From: Morinoia aosen
Taxonomy: Eukaryota > Arthropoda > Malacostraca > Amphipoda > Talitridae
Direction: 5' to 3'
Length of the DNA stretch: 64,000 bases
Assembly: GCA_030386875.1 (NCBI GenBank)
Contig: CM059564.1
Span: forward strand, 70,141,436-70,205,435
Of this stretch, positions 22,750 to 33,699 are shown piece after piece. The notes under the pieces are model-generated. The model ran no database searches, had not been told where the DNA came from, and saw only the letters and a list, made by a program, of their open reading frames with translations. How positions within the stretch are numbered: position 1 is the first letter of the stretch; each line of letters starts with the position of its first letter. Both the position numbers and the translations under genes were made by a program.

Positions 22750-23180
22750 AAAATTTTTTGAATCATGTTCATCAACAAAGCCACTGACACGCAATAGAGC
22801 ATTCAACTCACCCGACTGGTTTGAGGACATCCCTCATGAAGCATCATACATTGGTTAACAACATCGGCTTAGTATCGATGTGTGGGGTGGTATTGTCGGC
22901 GACTATTTTATAGGGACCATATCTGATGCAGTCTCCAGTGAATGGATCAGTTCACATCACGTTTCTGGGGGTGTGTCGCCTGAACTGCTGGAGGATGAAT
23001 GGTGTGAATTTGCCGTCGAAGGTGTTTCCAGCACGACATAGCTCCAGTCCATTCTGATATGAATGCTTGCCAAAATCTGAAAGACCCCTTTCCGAGTTGA
23101 TGGATAAGACGTAATGCACTAGTGTCGCCTCCAAGATCTCGAGCCATATCCTTTTAGATTTCTTTTCATCGGACAAAGTG
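22750..23180 (+). pseudogene. Mariner-type transposase remnant, central and C-terminal domain
   Basis: Plus-strand remnant, interrupted by stops and frame changes. One frame gives NSPDWFEDIPHEASYIG, a stop, then SIDVWGGIVGDYFIGTI, matching the W-(C/G)-G-I-V-G-D-Y block with the first catalytic Asp. Another gives CFQHDIAPVHS, matching FQHDGAPAHF with the second Asp, followed by WIRR and SPPRSRAISF in place of WPPRSPDLTPLDFF. The third catalytic Asp position and the end of the protein are degraded. It belongs to the same broad group as 1900-2559 and 7158-7440 and abuts the foldback element on its left. Confidence 0.7.
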
Positions 23181-24086
23181 AAATCATTGATACACAAAAC
23201 ACCAGAGATGACCGAGAATTATTTCGAAGTACAGGGAGTGGCTTCAGCAGGTAACATTTTAGCAGAACCAAGATTTTTCCATCACATCTGGCAGTTCACC
23301 CCCAGTGCAAGTCATTTATTTTTTGTAATAGAATTGTGAAGTTTGACTGATGAAACATCTGTTTCTCAAATGTTTGTGTTTTCCCCCATCATAAATTTTC
23401 TTAGAAACAGAAATGTTATTAACTGGGCATAAGGGTACTGGAGGAAACTATGGAGTTTTGAAATATTAGGTATTTGGGAAGAAGTGTTTGGCTACCGTGT
23501 CTCTACCTACTATCAGAGTATTTGCGTCTTGTTTTTAACACCTTGCGTGTCTGAAAAACAAAAGTTTTTTCTCACTACACCATTCATGCATTTACGAAGA
23601 AGAAAACGACTATAACGTAATCATATATCTTGGCCAGCGCAATCCATACGAGTCACTCACCTCGTCCCTTCAGTAACATTTTAAAAACTGTAATCAAACT
23701 TTCAATGCATTTGTAAGCATTTCATTGTGTCAGCAGAAATTAAATGCCTTTCATATAATTAGCTTCTCAGGCAAAAAATTTGGGTCAGCGGCCACCAATA
23801 TTGTGTAGTACCGAGGGCACGAAAAATGGCTGCAGTTCTGTGCAACATCGAGTTTTCAAGTATCGTAAAGTGCATCTGGTTTATTTTGAACCCTTGTACC
23901 ACCTGATTTCGGAGAGTGTAGTGGAGGATCTTCTCGACGTCTAATTAATCCTTCTATATAGGTGGTCTCGTAAATTTTATACTAGGTTCTTATCTGGGGA
24001 CTTATCTGGTAATCTAAATGACTAGCATACCCTGATTGTATATTCCGCTATATAATGACAGTTTTAGCACGTGCGTTCCAGAATTA

Positions 24087-24410
24087 ATGTTGCGTCTTAC
24101 AAGACGCAAATTTTTGAAAACCTTGTGGCGACATCACTGCGGACCCTACGCGCTGGTCTGCAAACCCAGCGTAGCGTCTTTGTTTGGCTGTAGCCGTCAA
24201 GTTGAAACGTTCTCTCACTATTTTGCCTTAAGCCGTGGGTCCCAGTGTAATCGTGTGTGTGAGAAACCTGATTTGGACTATTCGTGCTTTCAATTAGCTA
24301 TATTTGTCTCTTTTGTATGTGTTTTTGTGGGTTTGATAGTAGTGAACGGCCAGTTCCCAGAGCACCCAATGATGCTGCTGGCGACCGGTGAATCACCTAT
24401 ATCGAGTTAG
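24087..24410 (+). CDS. Hypothetical 107-residue reading frame with TATA and AATAAA nearby
   Basis: An ATG-started frame of 107 codons in DNA that is GC-richer than its neighbours. A TATATAA string lies about 38 bases upstream (24049-24055) and an AATAAA lies 117 bases after the stop (24527-24532). The predicted protein is Cys- and Arg-rich at its N-terminus and has one hydrophobic stretch near residues 73-92 (AIFVSFVCVFVGLIVV), like a single membrane segment. I recognise no family. The short distance from TATA to ATG would leave almost no 5' leader, which argues against a simple gene. It may instead be part of a long terminal repeat or chance. Confidence 0.2.
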   Translation: MLRLTRRKFLKTLWRHHCGPYALVCKPSVASLFGCSRQVETFSHYFALSRGSQCNRVCEKPDLDYSCFQLAIFVSFVCVFVGLIVVNGQFPEHPMMLLATGESPISS

Positions 24411-24539
24411 GCTAGGAGTGACCATAAATTGTTCGATTGATATCTTATAGGATGTAAACAGCTAGTTAGTACTATCAACTTCATACACATTGGCAGTGCT
24501 TAGCTCAGATTTCTTATTTGCTAAGAAATAAACTACATT

Positions 24540-27500
24540 TTTTGAATGTCGATATTGTGTTGGCCCCTCAACCATGAGCTGTGCTGAGCAAGTTGCGCCA
24601 GTCAGTAGGGTGGAAGCCTAGAGCTAAAGCATTTAAAGTAGACTGAGAATATGTCCAGAAATTTATGTGACCACTTGCCCATGTGATTTTGTGTACTCAG
24701 GCTGATATCAGCAACCGTGTACTTGTTGCCCTGGGGACGGTTCACCTTTGAATTAAATTGAATAATTTTGACACGAGTGATAGTCCGAATATTTCTCAAG
24801 TTTAGTACAATGATCATACTTGAATGTAGCTACTTGTGAGCCCCAAATGAGTTCGGCAAATCCTGAGGCATTCCACTTAGTTAGCATTACACTGATCAAT
24901 GAGTTAATTATTTGACATTGAATGCTTATGTCCAATTGCTATTCATGTATATTAATTTTGAGCCATGACTGTCCTATATCTGAAACAGCCGTCGTGCTTG
25001 CCTGTGAAATTTAGTGGAAATGATAGTTTGCCGTTCTGCTGTAGCGTTGCCTCTGCATCAGAGACCTAATCGATGTCGTGTCGCCCCACAGGTAGAGCAA
25101 AAAGAATGAGATATTCCCATTATCTATATTGTAGGTTGAAAACAGAAGACTTATATGGAAACGGGAAAACCGTCCCCCCTTCCTTGTAAGTATTAAAAGA
25201 TGTTGTCAGGCTATCTTCCCGATACTGATAAACCCGTGTCCACAGCAGTGCTTAATTGTGTGAACCGCTGGGCCTCTAGCCCAGTCCCTGTAACGCACCT
25301 AGTGTGCGAGTGTACTGTCCTCCTTTGACCACAGTGCACATATTTAATAGTTCAGAAATTATAATGAGAAGCTAGAGAAATAACTTCAATGTGTATCTTT
25401 ATGAAATAGGATTTTTACATTACTGTGTGCTCAAACCAAAGTATAAAAATGTATTTCCTATTTAGAAAGTCAAACCTTCTTCAACATTTCTGCCTCAGAC
25501 ATTCCAATAGTTGTTTCATTGTGTTATTTGATAGCCAATCCGTGGCTGAGTCAAGACAGTTACAGTGAGAAAAAGGCAAAGCTACATGCCTTTTTCATTT
25601 AGATATCGTGCCAAAGGAAATATATCTAGCAGCTCAATGTAACAAAGCTGTTCAGAGACACGGATGCCTCAACTGAAGAACCCACTTCTGAGTCATTGCA
25701 ACAGCCCCGCAACACGACTAATCATCTCCGTGTGTCACCCCTGCACAAAGGCTTGGTTGAAGGTTTCATGAGGCGGTGATTCTTACACGATGGTAAGGAT
25801 CACTGTTATAAAGACAGAATCAATATTTATCCGAATTCTAATATACATATTTATCACTTTTTTAGAAAACAAATTCGAAAGATTAAGCAAATTGTCTCGT
25901 GGCAGGAGTTGACGTCGGTCGTTTACGAATTCTTCTGCTCCGTATGCCCATTGCATGGAGTTCCTTACGAAAAGTCCGTTCAAAAACCGCAAGAGAAAGA
26001 CCATCATTGACATATTCTAGTAGTTCCATACCTGATACAAAGTGATTCAGGTCAGTAATTATATAGGCACGTCTTTCGTCGGTCCCATCGGTTGATATTT
26101 TATTCCGACCATTATTTCGTCTTAAATTGGCGCGTGTACCTGATTGTTTCTACTGTTGGTAAGCTCGCATAGAAGGGTGGAATGAAACACAAGTTTATTT
26201 TGAGACTTTCTTCACGGTCTCTTTATGCTATTCCGAGGCGTTTTGCTTGGTCCCATAGTTTAAGAGCAACTAAAAAATAGGTCTCTACCTCACTAGTTAT
26301 GAATGAAAACTGATGCCTGCTCAGTTATAGAATTCAACTTGAAAGTTTGCCCACAGCTTGAACAACGATTGATGATCGCAATTAATAACTGAAGCGCTAA
26401 AAATAACACGTGAGTGATATTTGACCTGGGAGTTCATAATTTTTTGCTGTTTCGTCCCTTTTCTCGACAACAAAGAAGAAGAAAAATCAATTCCTTTCTA
26501 TTGAATTCCTTTCTTCTGTAGATGATATCCTAAAAGGATTCCCAAATTATTTCTACTTGCACGAATTAGTACTTGTGTATTTTAATTCTACATTCTGATA
26601 ACCTGTTTTATACCGTTGAAATGATGTGTTAATATTTCCTCATTCATATGACTGAAAAATACGCACTAATAAAAGTGTATGAAATCAAACCAGTGTGAGT
26701 TACAAAACCGTAAAAGTTTGAAAAAAGTTATCAAAATGTTATTTCCCTAAATTGGAAGGACTGGCTTTGCTAGAACCTAACTTAGATGCTGCATAGTAGC
26801 TGGAAGTACCTGTTAGAGATGCACTTGTATAAGTGTAAACGCGACTTGAACACGCGTAAATCAGCAATTTGTAAAAAATGATGGGATAGCAAATAAGAAA
26901 TTAGAACAAAGTAACAAGTATGTACAGTAAATGAATGTTAAACACAACAATTGCGAGTATTATCAGAAGTTAAACTATACACTGAGAGGTAGCAATAAAC
27001 TTGAGCATTTTCACTGACATCGAACAGAGAAGGTAAAGATATAATTTCACAAGCTTATTCCTAATAATGCTGGTCTAAATAAATAAAATTTATGGAACTG
27101 GCTACGTACTGCTAACCTTGCCACATTTATGAAAATGTTATATATAATATTAATCAAGGTGATTCACCGAAGTGATTAAAATTACATAGTGATTTAAGAA
27201 AATCCGTACACCTTATGAACATACTGTACATTAAAATTTATTTTACAGTCAATAAATAATAAACGATTGTTGAAAGAAACAGAATTCAAGTCTAGTGCGT
27301 TAGGTATACATTTTTCGTGCAAAATATATCACATTTAGGTTTAATCAAAAAAGTTTCCGTGCTTATCAAATTGGGCTCTAACTTGATGCTTTACCCAAAA
27401 ATCTAAAATTGTTGACATAAATAATTTTTCACTATTCAGAGTGTGTATACAATTTTTGAGTATACATTATCTGAAATCAAACTCATTAATATTACGAAAT

Positions 27501-27838
27501 AGATGAACGAGTCTTCGAAATATTGCGTAATTTTTGATAAACCAATTGACCAAGATACAGTAATCAAAATTTGCATATGTTGTTAGAATCGAAAAATCAG
27601 TAAACTTTTCGTAAAAAATATGATTTCCAGTTCGTGGATCAATGATCTGGACCCAGCCAACGGAAAAATCAGTTCAGGTCTGACGAAAGAAAATAGAACA
27701 CTCTTCATGAATGTTACATTGGCATATATGAGATTACCCGGAAACCAAAGTTAAACATGGATAATTTTTAAGAATTTATTTTTACTCATTTTCTACCTTG
27801 GCCACAGGTGCAAACCCTCGAATAATAACCTGAATTCA
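24540..27838. other. Noncoding, nothing recognised
   Basis: About 3.3 kb of AT-rich DNA without motif-bearing reading frames, RNA genes or clear repeats. The GC-richer patch at 25180-25330 has no open frame. Confidence 0.3.
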
Positions 27839-28164
27839 CCCAATTGAAAATTATCGCCCTTTTCAGGTAGTAAATTAGTCGTAAAAGGTCGAAAACGGCC
27901 CAAAAGGGCCAAAAAACACGACTTCAAACCGACTCCTACCTATACTTGGCCTATTAGGGCTTGAAAAGGGCTCTTCATTCAACTGACCTTTTATAGGTCT
28001 AGTCAATGGCTGTTTGCGGGCTCATTCGGGTAGTTTAAAGTCGTTTTCAAGCCTTTTCGACGACCTCTATTTGGACGCGTAATAGATTGTAAAAAGACTC
28101 GTAATCGTAAATGTTGTACAAGTCGTATTACTTCAGTAAATGTAAAGAACTAAATGAATTTCAA

Positions 28165-28200
28165 CTAACCTAACTTAGTTAAGTTAGATTAGGTAAGGTT
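28165..28200. repeat. Imperfect palindrome of CCTAA and TTAGG words
   Basis: CTAACCTAACTTAG is followed by a mirror-complementary CTAA-free half containing TTAAGTTAGATTAGG. It lies in the centre of the terminal-inverted-repeat element. It could form a short hairpin. The words equal the arthropod telomere repeat TTAGG but are not in tandem. Confidence 0.5.
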
Positions 28201-28607
28201 CGTTAAACATCTTCAACAATACTATAAATAATTAATCCAGTCAACATGAAAACTAGGATAGAAAAGCTAACTGCTGAGCATAACATCAAATTGGCACTTT
28301 ATTAATGCATTATATAAAATAAATATGAATGATAGCTTATAACTGTTGGAACACTTGGGTTGTCGAACGCTGAGCATTCAACTTGTAGTGCTTTACCCTA
28401 GTTACCCCTCAAACCTCGATTCTAGTCCTTCTATGTTCAGTAATCTTAATATATCCCAATGTAAATTTATTTTAGAGAAACTTCCCACTTCTCAAATCGG
28501 AACTGATTAGGCGAAGCAGGCACAAGACCCGGCCTTACAAACTATTTATATCGTATAAAAAATCTGATGCTGCAGCTCTTAGAGGTCGTTGCAAGGCCCA
28601 CTATAAG

Positions 28608-28822
28608 TCGTACGGAAGCCTAATAAGGCCGGTATTAGCCTTGATCAAGCAGTAAGGAAGCCCAAAAGGGCCGGTATTAGCCTTGATCAAGCAGTAAGGA
28701 AGCCCAAAAAGGCCAAGACGAGACTCGACCAAGCAATGGAAAAGCCAAAAATGGTCGTGAATAGCCTCGTTCAAGTAGTAGAGAAGCCCAAAATGGCCGT
28801 TGCATTAGCCGTTTCGATGCCC
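28608..28822. repeat. Tandem repeat, 42-base unit, five copies
   Basis: Five consecutive units share GGAAGCCCAAAA, a GGCC core, then TAGCC and TCAAGCA, with 1-10 differences between neighbours. Period 42 is a multiple of three, which creates a spurious open frame across the array. It lies within the right part of the 27839-28960 element. Confidence 0.8.
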
Positions 28823-29740
28823 AGAAATAGCCGTTTAAATGGGCTAAAATATACTAGACATTTGCTCCGAAAAAGGCTAATTTACTGCTCGAAAACGACT
28901 AAACTCTTGGCTTATAACTGCCTGAAAACGATCTGTAAAAGGCTCAGAATTTCAATTGGGCAGGTACAAAAAAGACAGAAATCGTTCACAAAGAAACATA
29001 TTCAACTAAAAGAGGCGTTGAAATACCTGAATTCTAAACCTGCTCTCAATGAAAATATTGATAATTATTTTTAACATGAAATTATTCAATAGAACAGCAG
29101 CTCAGATGCTTGAAAACTTCCGGTCGATTCCCTATTTCGCCTTTATCTCATGTTGCGATTTCAAAAGGCTGTTGCATATATTTGTCTGTCTAGTAATTCT
29201 TCTTATTGTAACAGAAAGTAAATTATCACACGGAACCGGAGTGTTACTTCAACGATGTTCGAAAAATTTCGCACTAGTTCGTTGAATTGGTTTAATAAAT
29301 ATAGGATGTCAAGTTTTAGTTCATTCGTATGTATGCCTTAGGTTATGCGCTTGAATTTCTAAAAAATTTGTTCAGCCCTTCGCCTTAAGAAATCCAGTGG
29401 GCTCATGATATTGAACCACGGCGATAGCTCGCTTTCAAGGATCTTTATTCAAAACTCTACACTTCGAACCACTCGCATCAGATGTTTCAACGAGTTTTTT
29501 GTGTGATTTACGTTTGTTATGAAGCAGTTCCTCCCCATGTTTCTGATATGCTCGGAGGTCCAAACATTTTGCTTAACATCTCTACTTGTTTCCACCTATG
29601 GGATATATTATGCCTCTTATAACCTGAACAATTTACCAGCAGCTGATTCATAAATTTTTTGGGGATAACAAAGTTAGTTTCTTCTTTAACCCCTCAAACT
29701 GAAAAGAATACATAGTAACTGGAAATTTTACAGGAGATTT

Positions 29741-30265
29741 GTAGAACACGTGCAATCCATTCCCTGAACGACCTGTTCGTCATGTTTGCTGAAGAAAGCA
29801 CATAATCATCATCATGTTTTTCTCCGAAAACGTAAACAGAGCAAACTTATTTTGTCAGAATTAAATAGGCTTTTGCTTCGGCTTGTAGCATTTAAAATCT
29901 TAATAAACATCACAAGACAAAATATATACTGTTATGCCTGTAGAAAAAACCCCTTCCTAACCTCTTGAATAGCGGTGGAAAATTTGGAAAAACTGACTGC
30001 TGCAAATTAAAGGGAATAATACTAGACGCAAATATGACTTTTAAAAACCATACTGATAAAATACTTTAGAGCTGTCCAAAAACACGGTAAATTTGCTCAA
30101 AGTAGAGCTTATCCTACCAGTAGATACGTTACTAATTCTTTACAGTCACTGAATTCTCATTAAATGCAATACGGAATTAAAGCTTGGCATAGCACAGAGA
30201 AAAATAAAACTACCAGAATATGCGCTTTGAATAAAAGGCTAGTACGGCCATCGTCAACTCCTTGT
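29741..30265 (+). pseudogene. Old LINE reverse-transcriptase fragment (CR1/L2-like)
   Basis: A decayed piece of a LINE ORF2, colinear with the better copy at 53486-54865. In order it shows SLNDLFVMFAEEST (matching the FINDI...FADDST block, with the catalytic DD changed to EE), CKLKGIILDANMTFKNHTDKI (matching the SCKFLGIIID...LTFKEHITHI block), then QYGIKAWHSTEKNKTTRI (matching QYGIEAWHGTDKNKTNKI), and it ends near LNKRLVRP. Stops and frame changes occur throughout. It lacks the endonuclease and most of the RT fingers and palm. It is an older relative, not a recent copy, of the LINE at 49-55 kb. Confidence 0.75.
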
Positions 30266-32392
30266 TTTTCAGCTCTGGTAGTTTCTTCAAAAATTTCAAG
30301 CAGTTCACCGGGGAAAAAGTGGTTTACGAACATATTTAGTCATTTTTGAGATAAATTTAAAAAAATTTGCTAGAGGCTACTTCGAGATTTTGGTAGTAGT
30401 TACCGACCAACGATGATAAACAGACTGACTACTCACACTAGGCCACGAGAGATTTAGTCAGTAACTATCTCTGCCATTTTTGGACGTGGATGAGCATTAA
30501 CTATCACGCTCACTACACTAACAACCCAGTTAATTAAGCCCAATTTCAGGGTAATTCATTTCAATCCATCTGTGTAATTATTCTCTTTGTGGAGGTCTTA
30601 GAAAAAATTCTACATCGAACATAATTGAGAGTTAAAAACAGTTTCCAAATAAATTGGCTGAGTTAACAGGTGAAACACTTGCATAAAGCACGTGATTCGG
30701 CCTAATGAAAATTCTGGTAAGCCCAAAATTTTAAGCAGATCTCCGAGGTTTATCAAAAAAATACACACAGATCAAAATTTACCTTCAAATTTTCTTTATC
30801 CTTAAGTTTTTCTGGAAACAGCGTGATGAACAAACTCATAGCCATGCCGGCATTGCAAATTTAATTGAATTTATTTCATTTGACAGAAAAACACACTATT
30901 ATTGAACAATACCTGAAGTTCTAATTTCTTTTTAAAATACTTCAGAAATTTTCATGAAACTCATGCTTTATAGCTGTTGTCAAGGTGCCTTACAAATTAT
31001 CATTTTTATTTTATTCTCTCAACCTGCTATGCTATAAATGAGTTAAAATAATAGGATTTTTTCGCCAGGACGGCGAATGAATTACACTAATATATACAGT
31101 AGATTTCTCACGAGTCTTTCTCTTTATCATTTGATGGGACTTAGGAAAAACCTTAATTAATCTAACTCAAGCTGCTAAACTAAACTGGTAGATGCATAAG
31201 GGGATGAGTAATAGTCAAACATCAGTCATATGTTGGAATTTAAGCTTTCAAGTGGACTATACCTTGTGAAGGCAAAAAAGTTTGAACGAAGATAAGGTTT
31301 TTGTTTGAAAAATCATACATTGACTAGATCGCATTGATATAAACTGATGTACTCGATGCACATACGTATCTAATAAACTTGATGAAAATTAGGTTTGAGC
31401 ATTATATTACACTGTTGAATGAGACTGTTTCGTTTCAGTACGAACCATATTTAGAAGACCAATTTCACTAATTCTAAATACCAGCGTTGAGCCCCACACA
31501 TCAATTCCATTTATAGTTGATCTGGTGCTACCTACCAAATGAATGTTGTTTTCATAACCGTTGGAGCAAAGTAGTTAATGATTTATTTACCGAATGAACT
31601 CTATATTATGGAAGAATGTGGGCAACATTTTCGAGTGCTTCATTCAGAAGAAACAACGAATTTCGATTGCGAAATTATCCTTTTTGCGGAAGCATTTTTG
31701 AAGGATCAACGACATGCCTGTCCTAGAGTGCACTAACTTGAACTGTTAATTCTACAGGCAGACCACGGATCGATGAACTTTACTTTGTAAATTTAGTTGT
31801 GAACGAAGCTGCTAATTAGTTGAAGTACAGAAAACCAATGTAAAATTATTTCACCATACTGCAAAGAGGAGTCTCATTATCCGCTGGATGACACTTGGAT
31901 TGTTTTGTATGCTCTTTTGAGCACCCTCATCTTATTTTCCCCCAGGCGCATTTTATTTGGAAAAAACATGTACTTTACGCATCTAACTGCCCAACAGTTT
32001 AAATTAACAAAGTGATTATGCTCTAGGTTTCATGCCTAAAATATTCTTTAAAATATCATTTTTACTTAATTTTGCTTTTGGAAATTTGAATTAGAGAAAG
32101 AAAGCGACTACATTTCACCTTTGCTAATAATTTCATAACTATTAAATTATTTCATATTTTTTCAATGAAGTTATTTACGCATTTACCGAGTATGATATCA
32201 GTTCTCCAGTCAAATTTTTAAGGGTTAAACGAATACTTTTAATTTCTAGCGTGTTGAAAAACTGTAATTTAAAAAATATTTTAATTATTAAACATCCATT
32301 GATTTTTCTTTTACCAAGCTTGTTATCAGTACCTAAACTATTCGAAATTTAACTGAAGGGTTTTGATAAGATTTACTGATGCTGGGTATATT
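30266..32392. other. Noncoding, nothing recognised
   Basis: About 2.1 kb of AT-rich DNA. No exon with credible splice sites, RNA gene or repeat structure was seen. Confidence 0.3.
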
Positions 32393-32548
32393 CTAGGTGC
32401 CAACTACTGTTTGTCTCTTGGGAAACTCAGAAAACTGATTAGGAGCTACAGTCATGAGCATCGCTGCAGCATCTGCTACGGGATTTAATAACAGTTGCAC
32501 ATCAAGGTACGTCATCGATTTAATTTTTGCCGAATTGTTTTCAGTGTC
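32393..32548 (-). CDS. Candidate terminal exon of an unidentified gene
   Basis: After a strong acceptor (CTTTCTATATACATTTCAG) 51 codons are open in phase 0 and end in TAG. The peptide, starting DTENNSAKIKSMTYLDV and including NPVADAAAMLMTVAPNQF, is not low-complexity, and the exon is GC-richer than its flanks. The segment at 33079-32977 upstream ends in phase 0 at a GTAAAT donor and would join it across a 428-base intron. I do not recognise the family. Further upstream exons were not identified, so this would be only the 3' end of a gene. It may also be a mobile-element remnant or chance. Confidence 0.35.
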   Translation of the reverse strand, partial: DTENNSAKIKSMTYLDVQLLLNPVADAAAMLMTVAPNQFSEFPKRQTVVGT

Positions 32549-32976
32549 CTGAAATGTATATAGAAAGATTGAAACTTCATTTGGAACGTATAAGTAACTG
32601 AACATTTACCTACTTCATGAAGGTCTTTTATGAAGCTTAAAAGAATCGATCTCTTGATGCTCCTTGTGGTGTGATAATTTAAAAATTAAAATTTGATGTT
32701 CATTGTGGCGTGATTTTATGAAATTTGATGGTTTACCTGCATTTTTATTTTGTGAAGCACTGGAAGTTTTTGAGATTTTGAATTAGTTTTCAAACGCTTA
32801 TTGCTGGCTTTTTCTTTGGCTTTTTTGAGCATTCAAACTCTTATAATGGGGAAGGAATTGTCAAAAGGTTTAAAATTGCTAGTTTTGCAGTTTCAAATTT
32901 TTCCTGTAACTGACCCGATCTATTGCATTTGAAGAAACATGGAACGCATGATGTTTCTAAGTGGAAAAAAATTTAC

Positions 32977-33079
32977 GTGTGCCAATGTATAACTGATATA
33001 AAATTCATTTGCCATCATTAAAGTTCTCAAAAGTGGACCAGTCAATCTTTCTTGCGAGGTGAGAGTTACTTTATATGTT
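32977..33079 (-). CDS. Candidate internal exon preceding 32548-32393
   Basis: A 103-base segment with acceptor TACTTTTTCTTCATTTTAG and donor CAC|GTAAAT. It starts in phase 2 and ends in phase 0, and encodes 34 residues including TSQERLTGPLLRTLMMANEF. It is open in only one frame. That end phase matches the start ph ase of the next downstream exon-like segment, which is the main reason for calling it. No family is recognised. An upstream donor TAC|GTGAGA near 33168 could end a previous exon in the required phase, but that exon has no defined start. Confidence 0.3.
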
Positions 33080-33411
33080 CTAAAATGAAGAAAAAGTATA
33101 TAAACAAGGACTTTCCACATGGTATATTTTGATGTGTTCTCAATTTGTCGATTCTTGAAAAATCTCACGTACGACATGAACAGAAGAACCAGGATAAAAT
33201 CGTACGTTTTATTTATAAATATTATATAATTTGAAATTTCATAACTGGAGCTGGAATAAGCAACAAGTCAAATTTTAACATGAAGAAAGTAAAAGCTAAT
33301 GAAGTACATGCGTCACTAAATGCGAACGAAAAAACTAACTTCCTCTCATTCACACATGTATGGGATGCATGTTCCCGTGTGTTTTAACGTGTGTGTGTTG
33401 GAGCATGTAAC

Positions 33412-33546
33412 TAGAATATTTGTTTACTTGTGTTTACTTGTGTTTGCTTGTATTACTTGTGTTTACTTGTGTTTACTTGTGTCCACTTGTGTTTTGTGTT
33501 TACTTGTGTTTACTTGTGTTCACTTGTGTTTACTTGTGTTTACTGG
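33412..33546 (+). repeat. Decamer array 1, unit ACTTGTGTTT, about 12 copies
   Basis: Tandem array of a 10-base unit, ACTTGTGTTT, with substitutions (GCTTGTGTTT, CACTTGTGTT) and small indels. The same unit forms arrays at 35287-35383 and 35692-35778. Every intact junction contains TGTTTAC, the forkhead-type core. Reading frames across it are Cys/Leu/Val-rich artefacts. Confidence 0.85.
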
Positions 33547-33699
33547 TGTCACGAAAACAGGACAAGGCTGGTGCCTCATCCAAATTCGTAGTGAGGGATC
33601 GAAACCTCATTGTAAAAGGAAAAACGAAAAACGCAGAACGGAAATTCCACACAAGGAGGGAAATACAGGACAGGTGGAAAATACTGACAAATAACTACT

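Larger units (their letters stand above)
27839..28960. mobile_element. 1.12-kb element with terminal inverted repeats, non-autonomous
   Basis: The left end CCCAATTGAAAATTATCGCC and the right end, read in reverse, CCCAATTGAAATTCTGAGCC match at the tips and continue with CTTTT and CAG. The flanking thirds are rich in mutually inverted words such as GGCCTATTAGG and GGCCCAAAAGGGCC. The right third holds five 42-base tandem units. The centre is unrelated AT-rich DNA with a CCTAA/TTAGG palindrome. No transposase is encoded. I found no convincing target-site duplication, so the superfamily is unknown. Confidence 0.55.

Noticed and set aside
22633-23197. Three minus-strand frames of 65-81 codons
   Set aside because: They are antisense to the plus-strand mariner remnant, whose conserved motifs explain the open stretches.
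28736-29074. 112-codon plus-strand frame
   Set aside because: It begins inside the 42-base tandem repeat, whose period is a multiple of three, and runs across the end of the mobile element.
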